40,421 nucleotides of DNA, from positions 1-40,421 of the forward strand of contig SBGO01000646.1 of NCBI GenBank assembly GCA_006226565.1, written 5' to 3'. How positions within the stretch are numbered: position 1 is the first letter of the stretch; each line of letters starts with the position of its first letter. The DNA comes from Deltaproteobacteria bacterium. GTDB lineage: Bacteria > Myxococcota_A > UBA9042 > PHBI01. Shown here in pieces: positions 33,073-40,421 of the stretch. The notes under the pieces are model-generated. The model had not been told where the DNA came from. It saw only the letters and a list, made by a program, of their open reading frames with translations, and did no database searches. Made by a program: the position numbers and the translations under genes.

Positions 33073-33567
33073 ATGTCGAAGAAGAAGAAGAACCCCGTGA
33101 CGCGCGCCATCCTCACCCTCCGCCAGGCGGGGGTCGAGTTCACCGAGCACCCCTACGACTACGTCGACAAGGGCGGCACCCGGCGGAGCTCGCAGGAGCT
33201 CGGCGTCGACGAGCACATCGTCATCAAGACCCTGGTGATGGAGGACGAGGAGCGCGAGCCGCTCATCATGCTCCAGCACGGCGACCGCTCGGTCTCGACC
33301 AAGGCCCTCGCGCGCGAGCTGGGCAAGCGCAAGATCGTCCCGTGCACGCCCACCGTCGCCGAGCGGCACACCGGCTATCAGGTCGGCGGCACCTCGCCCT
33401 TCGGCACCAAGAGGGAGCTGCCGGTCTACGTCGAGCGGACCATCCTCGAGCTCGAGCGGATCTACATCAACGGCGGCGGCCGCGGCTTCCTCGTCAGCCT
33501 CGCCCCGAGCGTGCTCGTGGACCTCCTGAAGGCCACGCCGGTCGACGCGGCCACGGACCGCGCCTGA
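33073..33567 (+). CDS. ybaK: Aminoacyl-tRNA deacylase of the YbaK/EbsC family
   Basis: The 164-residue protein begins with a Lys run (MSKKKKNPVTRAI). It shows the YbaK/ProX-type fold: VEFTEHPYDYVDKGG, a strand with IVIKTLVMED, GDRSVSTKALARELGKRKI (catalytic Lys region), and GYQVGGTSPFGTKRELPVYV, the conserved Gly-Gly-Thr-Ser-Pro-Phe-Gly loop of this family. Members hydrolyse Cys mischarged on tRNA-Pro or related errors, working in trans with prolyl-tRNA synthetase. The ATG at 33073 is ten bases after AGGAG; the upstream ATG at 33037 would add 12 residues and is less likely. It lies 85 bases downstream of the kinase on the same strand and converges, 18 bases away, on the DUF2156 gene. Which mischarged tRNA it clears is not decided by the sequence. 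Confidence 0.88.
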   Translation: MSKKKKNPVTRAILTLRQAGVEFTEHPYDYVDKGGTRRSSQELGVDEHIVIKTLVMEDEEREPLIMLQHGDRSVSTKALARELGKRKIVPCTPTVAERHTGYQVGGTSPFGTKRELPVYVERTILELERIYINGGGRGFLVSLAPSVLVDLLKATPVDAATDRA

Positions 33568-33585
33568 GCGCCCTCCCCTGCGCCC

Positions 33586-34779
33586 CTACACGCCGAGCCG
33601 GCGCGGCTCGCTCGGGGGCGCGGGCAGCGGTGTGAGCGGCGGCCGTCCGAAGAGGCCCCACATGCGGCAGCCGGCGTACAGGGACCAGGCGTTCAGCTTC
33701 GGCCAGGAGGCGATGTGCACCGCCTCCCAGCGCGGCCGGAACTTGTCCTTGTAGAGGGCGAGGCTCTGGAACGGGAAGAGCCCGTTTCCGAGGGAGCTCC
33801 GGTAGAGCCAGCGGAAGATGGCGCGGAGGAAGCGCGAGTCCCGTCGCGGCAGGGCCGTGCGCTCGGCCATCGGACAGGCGCCGAGCGAGACGACCTCGAC
33901 GCCCTCGTCGGCGAGCCGCGTGATGACCTCGGTCAGGAGCACGTCCATCGCCCCTGCGGGCGCGTCGGGCTCGCGCGCCATGACGTCGACGCCCCAGCCG
34001 CGGCCGTCCCAGCCGGGGGTCACGGTGACGAAGGCCACGGCGTCGGGGCGATCGGCGCTGCGCGCCGCGAAGTAGCGGCGCCCGAGGGGCCGGTCGAAGC
34101 ACGGCGTCCCGATGAGGAGCGCCATCGGATCGGCCAGGGGGCGGCCGTCGAGCCAGTGGTGATAGAGGTGGTCGAGGCTCGCGGCGACGCGCCGCGGGTC
34201 GACCTCGTGGACGGTGACCCCGTAGCGCTTCTTGCCGCGGTTGACCATCTGCCGGAGGTCGGCGTGCTTGCGCCCGGCGAGGGTGAACGTCGCCGTGTCG
34301 ACGAAGGCCTCGGCGCCGACCATGAGCGACCGGAACCCGGCCGAGCGGACGAGCCGCCGCTCGGCCGCGGCGACCGGGAAGAGCATGACCTTGGAGAAGC
34401 GCGCCTCGCTGAGGGCGTCCCGGAAGTCGGTCAGGAGCCGGGTGCCGTCGCCCGTGACGTGGACGCCGCCGACGGAGAGGGCGTGGCGCGGCGCGGCGGC
34501 CCAGGTCAGCGCGCCGTCGTCGGTGGCGAAGGTGCGGAGGTCGGGCTCGAGGGAGAGGTAGGCGTTGCCGCGGGGTGAGTGGCGGACGATCGCCGCGAGC
34601 TCGCCCAGCGGCATCGACGCCTCGGGGACCCGCTCGGGGTGGCTCGACGGGAGCACGAGATCGCCCGTGCGCCCCGGCAGGTCCGTCAGCCAGCGCATGA
34701 CGCTGCTCGACAGGCGGCGGCGGGGCTTCACCGGTGCGGGGGGGAGCGCCGGGACGGTGGCCAGCCCGTGCTCAGCCAA
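33586..34779 (-). CDS. DUF2156 protein, related to the catalytic domain of MprF lysyl-phosphatidylglycerol synthase
   Basis: The 397-residue soluble protein has two GNAT-like halves, as in the C-terminal domain of MprF. Features are HSPRGNAYLSLEPDLRTFAT and an RSAGFRSLMVGAEAFVD strand, then LRQMVNRGKKRYGVTVHEVD, VDVMAREPDAPAGAMDVLL, and the closing FRPRWEA motif preceded by SLALYKDK. MprF-type enzymes transfer an amino acid from aminoacyl-tRNA to phosphatidylglycerol, but no flippase membrane segments are present, so the acceptor may differ. The frame opens with TTG at 34779, which overlaps the last 8 bases of the upstream amidotransferase (TTGGCTGA). An internal ATG at about residue 28 is a possible shorter start; no strong ribosome site distinguishes them. 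It is probably co-transcribed with the amidotransferase. Function is inferred only from family. Confidence 0.78.
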   Translation of the reverse strand: MAEHGLATVPALPPAPVKPRRRLSSSVMRWLTDLPGRTGDLVLPSSHPERVPEASMPLGELAAIVRHSPRGNAYLSLEPDLRTFATDDGALTWAAAPRHALSVGGVHVTGDGTRLLTDFRDALSEARFSKVMLFPVAAAERRLVRSAGFRSLMVGAEAFVDTATFTLAGRKHADLRQMVNRGKKRYGVTVHEVDPRRVAASLDHLYHHWLDGRPLADPMALLIGTPCFDRPLGRRYFAARSADRPDAVAFVTVTPGWDGRGWGVDVMAREPDAPAGAMDVLLTEVITRLADEGVEVVSLGACPMAERTALPRRDSRFLRAIFRWLYRSSLGNGLFPFQSLALYKDKFRPRWEAVHIASWPKLNAWSLYAGCRMWGLFGRPPLTPLPAPPSEPRRLGV

Positions 34780-35641
34780 GGGCCGGCGCTTCGCTCGAGG
34801 TGGCCTGCGGGTTGGCGCGGCGGCCGTCGACGAGCCGCATCCGCCAGTCGACCCCGATGAGGTCCCCCTCGGCGAGGGGCAGCCAGACGTTCTCGCCGAG
34901 GAGCGGCTCGCTCGAGACGATGAGGTGGTTGACGAAGCCGCTCTCGGTGGCGTGCTCGCACTCGCGCTTGAGGGACGGGCAGCTGTCGCGGTCGGCGCAG
35001 CGCGTCTTGTAGGTCGAGTAGAAGAGCTCCTTGCCGCCCTGGTAGGCGAGGAGCACCGCGCCGTTGGTGATGATGACGCTCAGGAGGCTCGCCTTGGTGT
35101 CGGGCCGGCCGTCGCAGATGGCGCGGATCTTGGCGACGGCGCGCTCGAGGGCGGTCATCACCTCGTCGACGACGAAGTTGCCGCCGAGCGGGCCGAACTG
35201 GCAGAGCTCGCTCAGGAAGAGGAAGAAGATGCGCTCGCTGTCGGTGTCTCCGAGGATGAAGCGGCGCAGGCGCGGGGCGATGGCGCGCTCGATCTCGGGG
35301 CGCACCTCCTCGAAGCGCGGGATGTCCCCGTTGTGGGTCATCACCCAGCGGCCGTACTGGAACGGGTGCGAGTTGAGGACCGAGAGGTTGCCCTGGGTCG
35401 CCTGGCGGATGTGGGCGACGACCGTCTCCGAGCTGACGAGCCCGCTGACGCGCCGAAAGAGCGTCGAGTCGAGCGCGCCGGTCGCGCTCTTGGTCAGGTG
35501 CGGCGCGCCGTCGACGTAGTAGGCCACGCCCCAGCCGTCCCGGTGGTGCTGGCTCTGAACCGCGAGGGCGTTGTCCGCCTGGACCAGCGAGCGGTGGACC
35601 TGGCTCTGGATGACGCTGCGAAACCCGAACATCCTGCACAT
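34772..35641 (-). CDS. Class II glutamine amidotransferase (YafJ-like)
   Basis: The 289-residue protein starts MCRMFGF, so removal of Met exposes the nucleophilic cysteine that defines class II (Ntn) amidotransferases. Further motifs are HHRDGWGVAYYVDG, VVAHIRQATQGNLSVLNSHPF (Arg/His binding the glutamine carboxylate) and WVMTHNGDIPRF (Asn-Gly oxyanion hole). No synthase domain follows; stand-alone YafJ-type proteins have unknown acceptors. The ATG at 35641 was chosen because Cys must be residue 2; an ATG at 35654 would put the Cys at residue 6. The stop at 34772 overlaps the first codons of the DUF2156 gene, so the two are probably co-translated. A CxxC-like cysteine cluster in the C-terminal half (RCADRDSCPSLKREC) may bind a metal. 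The acceptor is unknown. Confidence 0.86.
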   Translation of the reverse strand: MCRMFGFRSVIQSQVHRSLVQADNALAVQSQHHRDGWGVAYYVDGAPHLTKSATGALDSTLFRRVSGLVSSETVVAHIRQATQGNLSVLNSHPFQYGRWVMTHNGDIPRFEEVRPEIERAIAPRLRRFILGDTDSERIFFLFLSELCQFGPLGGNFVVDEVMTALERAVAKIRAICDGRPDTKASLLSVIITNGAVLLAYQGGKELFYSTYKTRCADRDSCPSLKRECEHATESGFVNHLIVSSEPLLGENVWLPLAEGDLIGVDWRMRLVDGRRANPQATSSEAPALG

Positions 35642-35695
35642 GCGCGGGAGCATACCAGCATTCGCCGCGGGCGGCGTGGGAATGGGCGCTGGATC

Positions 35696-35737
35696 AAAAA
35701 GCGAACGCCCGGGCCGACGCGGCGACCCGGGCGTTCG
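35696..35737 (-). terminator. Rho-independent terminator of the acyl-CoA dehydrogenase gene
   Basis: On the minus strand, CGAACGCCCGGG, a 12-base loop and CCCGGGCGTTCG form a perfect 12-base stem (35702-35713 with 35726-35737). It is followed directly by CTTTTT (complement of 35696-35701). It lies 21 bases beyond the stop at 35758, in the 116-base gap before the amidotransferase start. Confidence 0.9.
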
Positions 35738-35757
35738 TGAGCGCGACGGGGATCGGC

Positions 35758-37614
35758 CTAGAAGACCGTGGTGAGCGCCGAGCGATCGCCGCTCTTCACC
35801 GCGGCGGCGCGCGCCTTGACGCGCGGCAGCACGTTGTGGACGAAGAAGCGCGCGGTGTCGATCTTGCCGGCGAGGTAGCGGGCCTCGGCGTCGTCCGCGA
35901 GGAACTCGGCGAGCTTCGGGTCGGCCGGGTCGATCTTCTTCAGCTCGAGGCGCGCCGCGTACATCTCGGCGGCCTTGATGGCCTGGCGGAGCAGCAGCCA
36001 CGCGACGATGGTGTCGCCGAACATCTGCAGGAAGTTCGTGGCGTGCGAGGCCGGGTAGTCGATGTCGCCCTTCTTCATCGGGCCGGCGAAGCCCATCGCG
36101 GTCGCCGCCATGGCGTCGCGGGCCTTGGCGAGGGCCTCGAGCTCGGGCTTGAACTGGCCGTCCTTGTCGGGGCCGTTGATGGTGCGGTTCACCTCGTTGA
36201 GCATCGTCATCAGCATGATGCCGCCGCCGCGGGTGAGCTTGCGGCCGAGGAGGTCCATGGCCTGCACGCCGTTGGTCCCCTCGTAGATGCTGGCGATCTT
36301 CACGTCGCGCAGCAGCTGCTCCATCCCGTACTCGCGGACGTAGCCGTAGCCGCCGTGGACCTGGATGCCCATCTCGCACGCGCGGAAGCCCTCGTCGGAG
36401 CACCACGCCTTGATGATCGGCGTGAGGATCTCGACCTGGTGCATGTAGCGCTGGCGCTCCTTGTCGTCCGTGGCGACCTCCGCGCGGTCCATGCAGTAGG
36501 CGCCGTAGAGCATGAGCGCCCGGCCCCCCTGGGAGATGGCGCGCATGTTGAGGAGCATGCGGCGGACGTCGGGGTGCTCGATGATGGCGACGCGCTCCGG
36601 GTTCTCCTTGCGGGCGTCGGCGAGGCGGGTGCCCTGGATGCGCTCCTTGGCGTAGCGGACGGCCCACTCGTAGGCCAGGCTCGACTGGGCGACGCCCTGC
36701 ATGCCGACGGCGATGCGCGCCTCGTTCATCATCTGGAACATGATGCGCAGGCCCTCCCCCTTCTGACCGAGGAGCCAGCCTTCGCACGCGTCGTCGTCGC
36801 CGAAGCTGAGCGAGCAGGTCGCCGAGCCGTGGATGCCGAGCTTCTCCTCGACGCCGACGCAGGTGACGTCGTTGCGGCCGAGGATCTTGCCCTTCGCGTC
36901 GACCTTCATCTTGGGGACGATGAAGAGCGAGACGCCGCGGTAGTCCATCGGGTCGCCGTCGACGCGGGCGAGCACCATGTGGACGATGTTCTCGGTGAGA
37001 TCGTGGTCACCGCTCGAGATGAAGATCTTCTGGCCCTTGATCTTGTAGAAGCCGGGCTTGCCCTCGATCGGCGTGGCGGTCGACTTCAGATCGGGCACGG
37101 CGGTGCCGGCGGCGGGCTCGGTGAGGCACATCGTGCCCGACCAGGTGCCCTCGAGCATCCGGTCGAAGTAGAGCGCCTTCTGGTCGGCGGTGCCGAACTC
37201 CTTGACGAGCCCGAGGGCGCCGTGGGTCAGGCCCGGGGTGAACATGAAGTTCACGTTGGCGGCCGTGAAGAGCTCCTGCGCGGCGATGTGGACGGCGATC
37301 GGGAAGCCCTGACCGCCGGCGTCGACCGCCATCGACATGCCGTTCCAGCCGCTCTCCGAGAAGACCTTGTAGGCCTCCTTGAAGCCCTTGGGCAGGACCG
37401 GCGTGCCGTCGACCATGTGCACGCCCTCCCGGTCCCCCGACTGGTTGACGGGGAAGAGCACCTCGGCCGCCTGGGTGAAGGCCATGTCGAGGACATCGTT
37501 CATGACCTCGACGTCGACATCCTTGAAGTGCTCGTGCTCGATCAACGCCCCCATGTCGAGGAAGTCGAAGAGGTTGAACCTGATGTCCCGCATGTCGGCG
37601 TAGAACTCGGCCAC
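35758..37614 (-). CDS. Acyl-CoA dehydrogenase (long form with C-terminal extension)
   Basis: The 618-residue protein is larger than ordinary ~380-residue acyl-CoA dehydrogenases and belongs to the long form with an N-terminal helical extension and a C-terminal domain of about 120 residues. FAD-binding signatures are MCLTEPAAGTAVPDLKS and KIFISSGDHDL, with the central strand MVLARVDGDPMDYRGVSLFI. The C-terminal dehydrogenase helices contain RDVKIASIYEGTNGVQAMDL, where E445 is the catalytic base. It abstracts the alpha proton of an acyl-CoA and passes electrons to electron-transfer flavoprotein. Chain length cannot be read. The start is GTG at 37614, with AAGGAG seven bases upstream. It diverges from a second, unrelated-subfamily acyl-CoA dehydrogenase with a 77-base shared promoter region, and is closed by a textbook terminator. 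Assignment is certain; substrate unknown. Confidence 0.93.
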   Translation of the reverse strand: MAEFYADMRDIRFNLFDFLDMGALIEHEHFKDVDVEVMNDVLDMAFTQAAEVLFPVNQSGDREGVHMVDGTPVLPKGFKEAYKVFSESGWNGMSMAVDAGGQGFPIAVHIAAQELFTAANVNFMFTPGLTHGALGLVKEFGTADQKALYFDRMLEGTWSGTMCLTEPAAGTAVPDLKSTATPIEGKPGFYKIKGQKIFISSGDHDLTENIVHMVLARVDGDPMDYRGVSLFIVPKMKVDAKGKILGRNDVTCVGVEEKLGIHGSATCSLSFGDDDACEGWLLGQKGEGLRIMFQMMNEARIAVGMQGVAQSSLAYEWAVRYAKERIQGTRLADARKENPERVAIIEHPDVRRMLLNMRAISQGGRALMLYGAYCMDRAEVATDDKERQRYMHQVEILTPIIKAWCSDEGFRACEMGIQVHGGYGYVREYGMEQLLRDVKIASIYEGTNGVQAMDLLGRKLTRGGGIMLMTMLNEVNRTINGPDKDGQFKPELEALAKARDAMAATAMGFAGPMKKGDIDYPASHATNFLQMFGDTIVAWLLLRQAIKAAEMYAARLELKKIDPADPKLAEFLADDAEARYLAGKIDTARFFVHNVLPRVKARAAAVKSGDRSALTTVF

Positions 37615-37691
37615 GGTGTGCTCCTTTTAAGGCAACTCGGCTCGCATACGACCAGAGACAACAGGTATAGATCTCGCGAGTCGGAAATCAA
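37615..37691. promoter_or_regulatory. Shared promoter region of two divergent acyl-CoA dehydrogenases
   Basis: This 77-base, unusually AT-tolerant stretch contains TATAGAT at 37666-37672, a possible -10 box for the plus-strand gene, and an 8-base palindrome CTCGCGAG at 37673-37680 that could be a regulator site. AAGGAG for the minus-strand gene is near 37622-37627. Boxes are suggestive only. Confidence 0.35.
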
Positions 37692-39467
37692 GTGAAAATG
37701 AATGACGGCTCAATCAGCGCCAGCCCGGAGCAGATGATGGCCTCCAACCCCGTGAAAGCACGCAGGGATCTTCACGCCTGGCGGGAGCGCCAGCCCGCCA
37801 ATTTCTACACGTCGGACCGCCAGCTGGTGCGGCTGCTGCAGACCTTCCTGGGGCAGGATCGATACCTGCGTCATCGCGAGCACTTCGCGTCGTTCGGCGC
37901 GGTCTGCGCGGGCCCGCTCGACGAGGCGGCCGTCATCAACAACCGCGGCGCCAATCTGCCCGAGCTCGACCGCTGGTCGCCGCTCGGCGAGCGCATCGAG
38001 GCGGTGGCACACCACCCGAGCTATCACGACTGCGGCCGGCACATCTACGAGGACGGCGAGGTCATCGCGGCCTACGCCGAGCCGGCGTCGAACGTGCGCG
38101 CGCTCGCCCTCTTCTACCTCTCGAGCCACGTCGGCGAGGCCGGCCACAACTGCCCCGTCGCCTGCACGGCGGGCGTGGTCAAGGCGCTCGGCGCCGAGGG
38201 GAGCGACGCGCTGAAGGCGCGCTGGCTCGGCGGCGTGCTCACGAACACCTATGCGGACCGGCTCGACGGCGCGCAGTTCGTGACCGAGGTCCAGGGCGGC
38301 TCCGACGTCGGGCTCAACGCGGTCGAGGCCACCCCCGACGGCGAGGGCTTCGGCACGACCCGCTGGCGCATCACCGGCGAGAAGTGGTTCTGCTCGAACT
38401 CCGACGCGGACCTCATCCTGATGACCGCGCGGGTCGCGGGCCACGGGACGCAGGGGCTGGGGCTCTTCCTGGTGCCGCGCCTGCTCGAGGACGGCACCGT
38501 CAACCACTTCACCGTGCGGCGGCTGAAGGACAAGATCGGCACGCGCTCGATGCCCTCGGGGGAGATCGACTTCCAGGGCGCCGTCGGCTACGCCGTCGGC
38601 CCGGTCGACAAGGGCTTCCGCACGCTGATGGCGCAGGTCATCAACACCTCGCGCCTCTACAACACCGTGGGGACCGCGGGCATCGCGCGGCGGGCGCGGC
38701 TCGTCGCCCAGGCCTACGCCCAGAGCCGGGTCGCCTTCGGCCACCCCATCGCGCAGTACCCGCTGGTGCAGGAGATGGTCGCCCGGATGCGCGCGTCGAG
38801 CCAGGCGCTGACCGCCGGGGCGATGCGGCTCGCCCACGGGCTCGACCGGGCCGAGCGGGGCGAGCTCGCGGGCGACGAGCTGGCCTGGCTCCGGGTCGGG
38901 ACGAACCTCGCCAAGATGCGCTCGTGCCAGCACTCGCACCGGGTGGTGCTGACCGCCATCGAGACCCTCGGCGGCAACGGCGCCATCGAGACCTTCAGCG
39001 TCCTGCCGCGGCTCCTGCGCGACAACGTCGTCTACGAGAACTGGGAGGGCACCCACAACACCCTCATCGCCCAGACCCACCGCGACTTCGCCAAGCACGG
39101 CCTCCACGCGCCGTTCATCGCCGTGCTGCGGCGCGACCTCACGACCGGGGACGCGGCGATCGACGCGGCGCTGGCGCCGGCCCACGAGGCCCTCGACCGG
39201 GCCGAGGACGCCCTCGGCGCCATCCTCGCCCTGCCCGACCCGGGCACCGCGGCGCTGCTGCTCCGCCCCCACGTCGAGCGGCTCGGGGACGCGCTCTTCG
39301 CCGGCGCCTTCGCCCAGGATCTGCTCACCGAGGCGGACCCGGCGCGGCGGGCGGCCGAGCTCGACGTGCTGACGGTCTTCGTCGACGAGCACCTCCGAGC
39401 CGCCCGGCCCGACCCGGACCTGGCGACGGCGGCCCGCTTCGGGCGCATCGTCGCGCTCGACGGCTGA
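37692..39467 (+). CDS. Acyl-CoA dehydrogenase, AidB-like subfamily
   Basis: The 591-residue protein is a DNA-damage-inducible AidB-type or related acyl-CoA dehydrogenase, judged by YENWEGTHNTL (E452) near the end of the core and by the long N-terminal segment before the usual fold. FAD-binding motifs are TEVQGGSDVGLNAVEA and WRITGEKWFCSNSDADLILM; the substrate region is SRLYNTVGTAGIARRARLVA. The C-terminal 140 residues are a helical tail, possibly for oligomerisation. AidB in E. coli is linked to alkylation stress, but most relatives act on acyl-CoAs, and the substrate here is not known. The first usable codon is GTG at 37692; ATG at 37698 is equally possible, and ATGs at about residues 15-16 have GGAG nearby. 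It diverges from the long-form acyl-CoA dehydrogenase. A long imperfect palindrome follows the gene. Confidence 0.88.
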   Translation: MKMNDGSISASPEQMMASNPVKARRDLHAWRERQPANFYTSDRQLVRLLQTFLGQDRYLRHREHFASFGAVCAGPLDEAAVINNRGANLPELDRWSPLGERIEAVAHHPSYHDCGRHIYEDGEVIAAYAEPASNVRALALFYLSSHVGEAGHNCPVACTAGVVKALGAEGSDALKARWLGGVLTNTYADRLDGAQFVTEVQGGSDVGLNAVEATPDGEGFGTTRWRITGEKWFCSNSDADLILMTARVAGHGTQGLGLFLVPRLLEDGTVNHFTVRRLKDKIGTRSMPSGEIDFQGAVGYAVGPVDKGFRTLMAQVINTSRLYNTVGTAGIARRARLVAQAYAQSRVAFGHPIAQYPLVQEMVARMRASSQALTAGAMRLAHGLDRAERGELAGDELAWLRVGTNLAKMRSCQHSHRVVLTAIETLGGNGAIETFSVLPRLLRDNVVYENWEGTHNTLIAQTHRDFAKHGLHAPFIAVLRRDLTTGDAAIDAALAPAHEALDRAEDALGAILALPDPGTAALLLRPHVERLGDALFAGAFAQDLLTEADPARRAAELDVLTVFVDEHLRAARPDPDLATAARFGRIVALDG

Positions 39468-39517
39468 TCGCTGGGAGTGGCGCCCCGCCGCGACTGTTCA
39501 CCGACAAGCGTAGCGGA

Positions 39518-39646
39518 GGGGGCGCCTGGAACCTCTCGCGTCAGAGGGTTCCCGCCGCGGGCCTCCGGCGCTGGTGCGCGCTCGCGCGTGCCAGCAGCGG
39601 AGGCTCGCGGTGGGATGACGCGAGAGGTTCTATCGTCGGCGCCCCC
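39518..39646. repeat. Long imperfect inverted repeat
   Basis: GGGGGCGCC at 39518-39526 pairs with GGCGCCCCC at 39638-39646, and AACCTCTCGCGTCA at 39530-39543 pairs exactly with TGACGCGAGAGGTT at 39616-39629. Inner parts (GCCTCCG against CGGAGGC) pair further with mismatches, and AGCG-type matches extend outward on both sides. It fills much of the 301-base gap before the DUF1015 gene. It could be a small mobile-like repeat, a cruciform site or a terminator; no T tract is seen. Confidence 0.75.
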
Positions 39647-39768
39647 GCAGCGAAGCGCCAGGTGATCGTCATCGCATGGCCCGCAGCACCGCAGGCCCTG
39701 TCCGGGGGCGGACGTGTGGGCGAAGGTCGGGCTTGGCGCCGCTGCCCGCCGGACGTATACCCCTGGGC

Positions 39769-40421
39769 ATGAAGCTCTACCCCTTCCGCGCCATTCGTCC
39801 CGCGCCCGCCCACGCGCAGCGCGTGCTGAGCCCGCCGTACGACGTCGTGTCGACGGCCGAGGCCCGCGCCTACGCCGAGGGCAACGCGGCCTGCTACTTC
39901 CACATCTCGCGCTCGGAGATCGATCTGCCCGACGACGTCGATCCGCACGGGGACGCGGTCTACGCCCTCGCCGCGGAGGCGCTGGGGCGGATGCTCGACG
40001 AGGGCATCCTGGTCCGCGACCCTGGCGAGACGCTGTGGATCTACCGCCTGCGCCAGGGCGACCACGTGCAGACCGGGTTCGTCGGGGCGGTGTCGGTCGA
40101 CGACTACCGCGCCGGGCGCATCAAGCGCCACGAGCTGACCCGCGCCGCGAAGGAGGACGACCGGACGCGCCACATCCTCGCGTGCGGCGCCCAGACCGGC
40201 CCCATCCTGCTCGCCTGCCGCGCCTCGGCCGCGCTCGCCGACGTCGCCGCGCGGCTCACCGCCGGCCCGCCGAGCCTCGAGGTCACCGGCAAGGACGACG
40301 GCGTCGTCCACACCATCTGGGCCGTGCCGGCCGACGAGATGGCCGCCCTCGAGGCCGCCTTCGGGCCGCTCGACGCCTTCTACATCGCCGACGGCCACCA
40401 CCGCGCGGCGAGCGCCGCCCG
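39769..40421 (+). CDS. DUF1015 family protein, partial at 3' edge
   Basis: The frame is open to the right end of the window; 217 codons are visible. It begins MKLYPFRAIRPAPAHAQRVL and continues LSPPYDVVSTAEARAYAEGN, the N-terminal signature of DUF1015 (a 'pPYDVvs' motif). Later come LWIYRLRQGDHVQTGFVGAV, IKRHELTRAAKEDDRTRHIL (His-Glu then a KEDDR motif) and FYIADGHHRAASAA, the family's conserved Asp-Gly-His-His-Arg segment. The whole protein is usually about 400-420 residues, so roughly half is present. DUF1015 proteins are widespread, soluble and of uncertain function; in some genomes they neighbour phosphoglycerate dehydrogenase or phosphoserine aminotransferase genes. The ATG at 39769 follows a 301-base gap with a large inverted repeat. 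There is no obvious ribosome site. Confidence 0.88.
   Translation, partial: MKLYPFRAIRPAPAHAQRVLSPPYDVVSTAEARAYAEGNAACYFHISRSEIDLPDDVDPHGDAVYALAAEALGRMLDEGILVRDPGETLWIYRLRQGDHVQTGFVGAVSVDDYRAGRIKRHELTRAAKEDDRTRHILACGAQTGPILLACRASAALADVAARLTAGPPSLEVTGKDDGVVHTIWAVPADEMAALEAAFGPLDAFYIADGHHRAASAA

Noticed and set aside
39541-40401. Minus-strand ORF over the DUF1015 gene
   Set aside because: The plus strand carries DUF1015 motifs; the minus ORF is Val/Arg/Gly-rich with none.

Overview
The window is very GC-rich, and its codons end almost always in G or C, so long open frames shadow the real genes on both strands. It looks like a myxobacterium-type chromosome (Myxococcota, formerly Deltaproteobacteria). 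The reasons are a giant surface protein with thrombospondin type-3 and MopE-like Asp/Cys repeats, a MYXO-CTERM-like tail (short Gly/Cys segment, hydrophobic stretch, Arg cluster), a PAS histidine kinase with a terminal receiver, several acyl-CoA dehydrogenases and a NifJ-type oxidoreductase. This placement is inference: there is no rRNA or other marker to confirm it. I see no tRNA, rRNA, CRISPR array, transposase or phage gene.

Layout. 1-773: end of a membrane protein gene (+). 770-6723 (-): a two-gene operon, a 1728-residue fusion of an SLC12-type cation-chloride cotransporter with a coiled-coil region and a P-loop NTPase/winged helix, then an MscS-type channel joined by an ATGA overlap. 6903-8807: a ChaC-like gamma-glutamylcyclotransferase (+) facing a heavy-metal permease with a C-terminal HMA domain (-). 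9007-21897 (+): one 4296-codon frame for a giant secreted protein, followed by a small exported DUF3060 protein. 22443-26291: a free-standing four-helix bundle protein, a GuaB1-type IMP dehydrogenase/GMP reductase, a repeat-rich gap, then a methyltransferase and a SUI1 factor in an overlapping pair. 26457-31029 (-): a dihydroorotate-dehydrogenase-like flavoprotein one base downstream of pyruvate:ferredoxin oxidoreductase. 31338-33567 (+): a hybrid histidine kinase with a dead receiver, and a YbaK-type deacylase. 33586-35641 (-): a class II glutamine amidotransferase overlapped by a DUF2156 (MprF-like) gene. 35758-39467: two divergent acyl-CoA dehydrogenases. 39769 to the end: the start of a DUF1015 gene (+).

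Most of the window is core metabolism: pyruvate oxidation, purine interconversion, fatty-acid oxidation, glutathione turnover and mistranslation control. Two loci stand out. In the giant ORF, a MYXO-CTERM-like tail runs without a stop into a complete lipoprotein signal peptide and a second set of extracellular domains. It is either a real tandem surface 'polyprotein' or the fusion of two neighbouring genes at a G5 tract. The second is the SLC12-coiled-coil-NTPase fusion coupled to an MscS channel, which would combine ion uptake, a nucleotide-dependent regulator and an ion-release valve in one operon.
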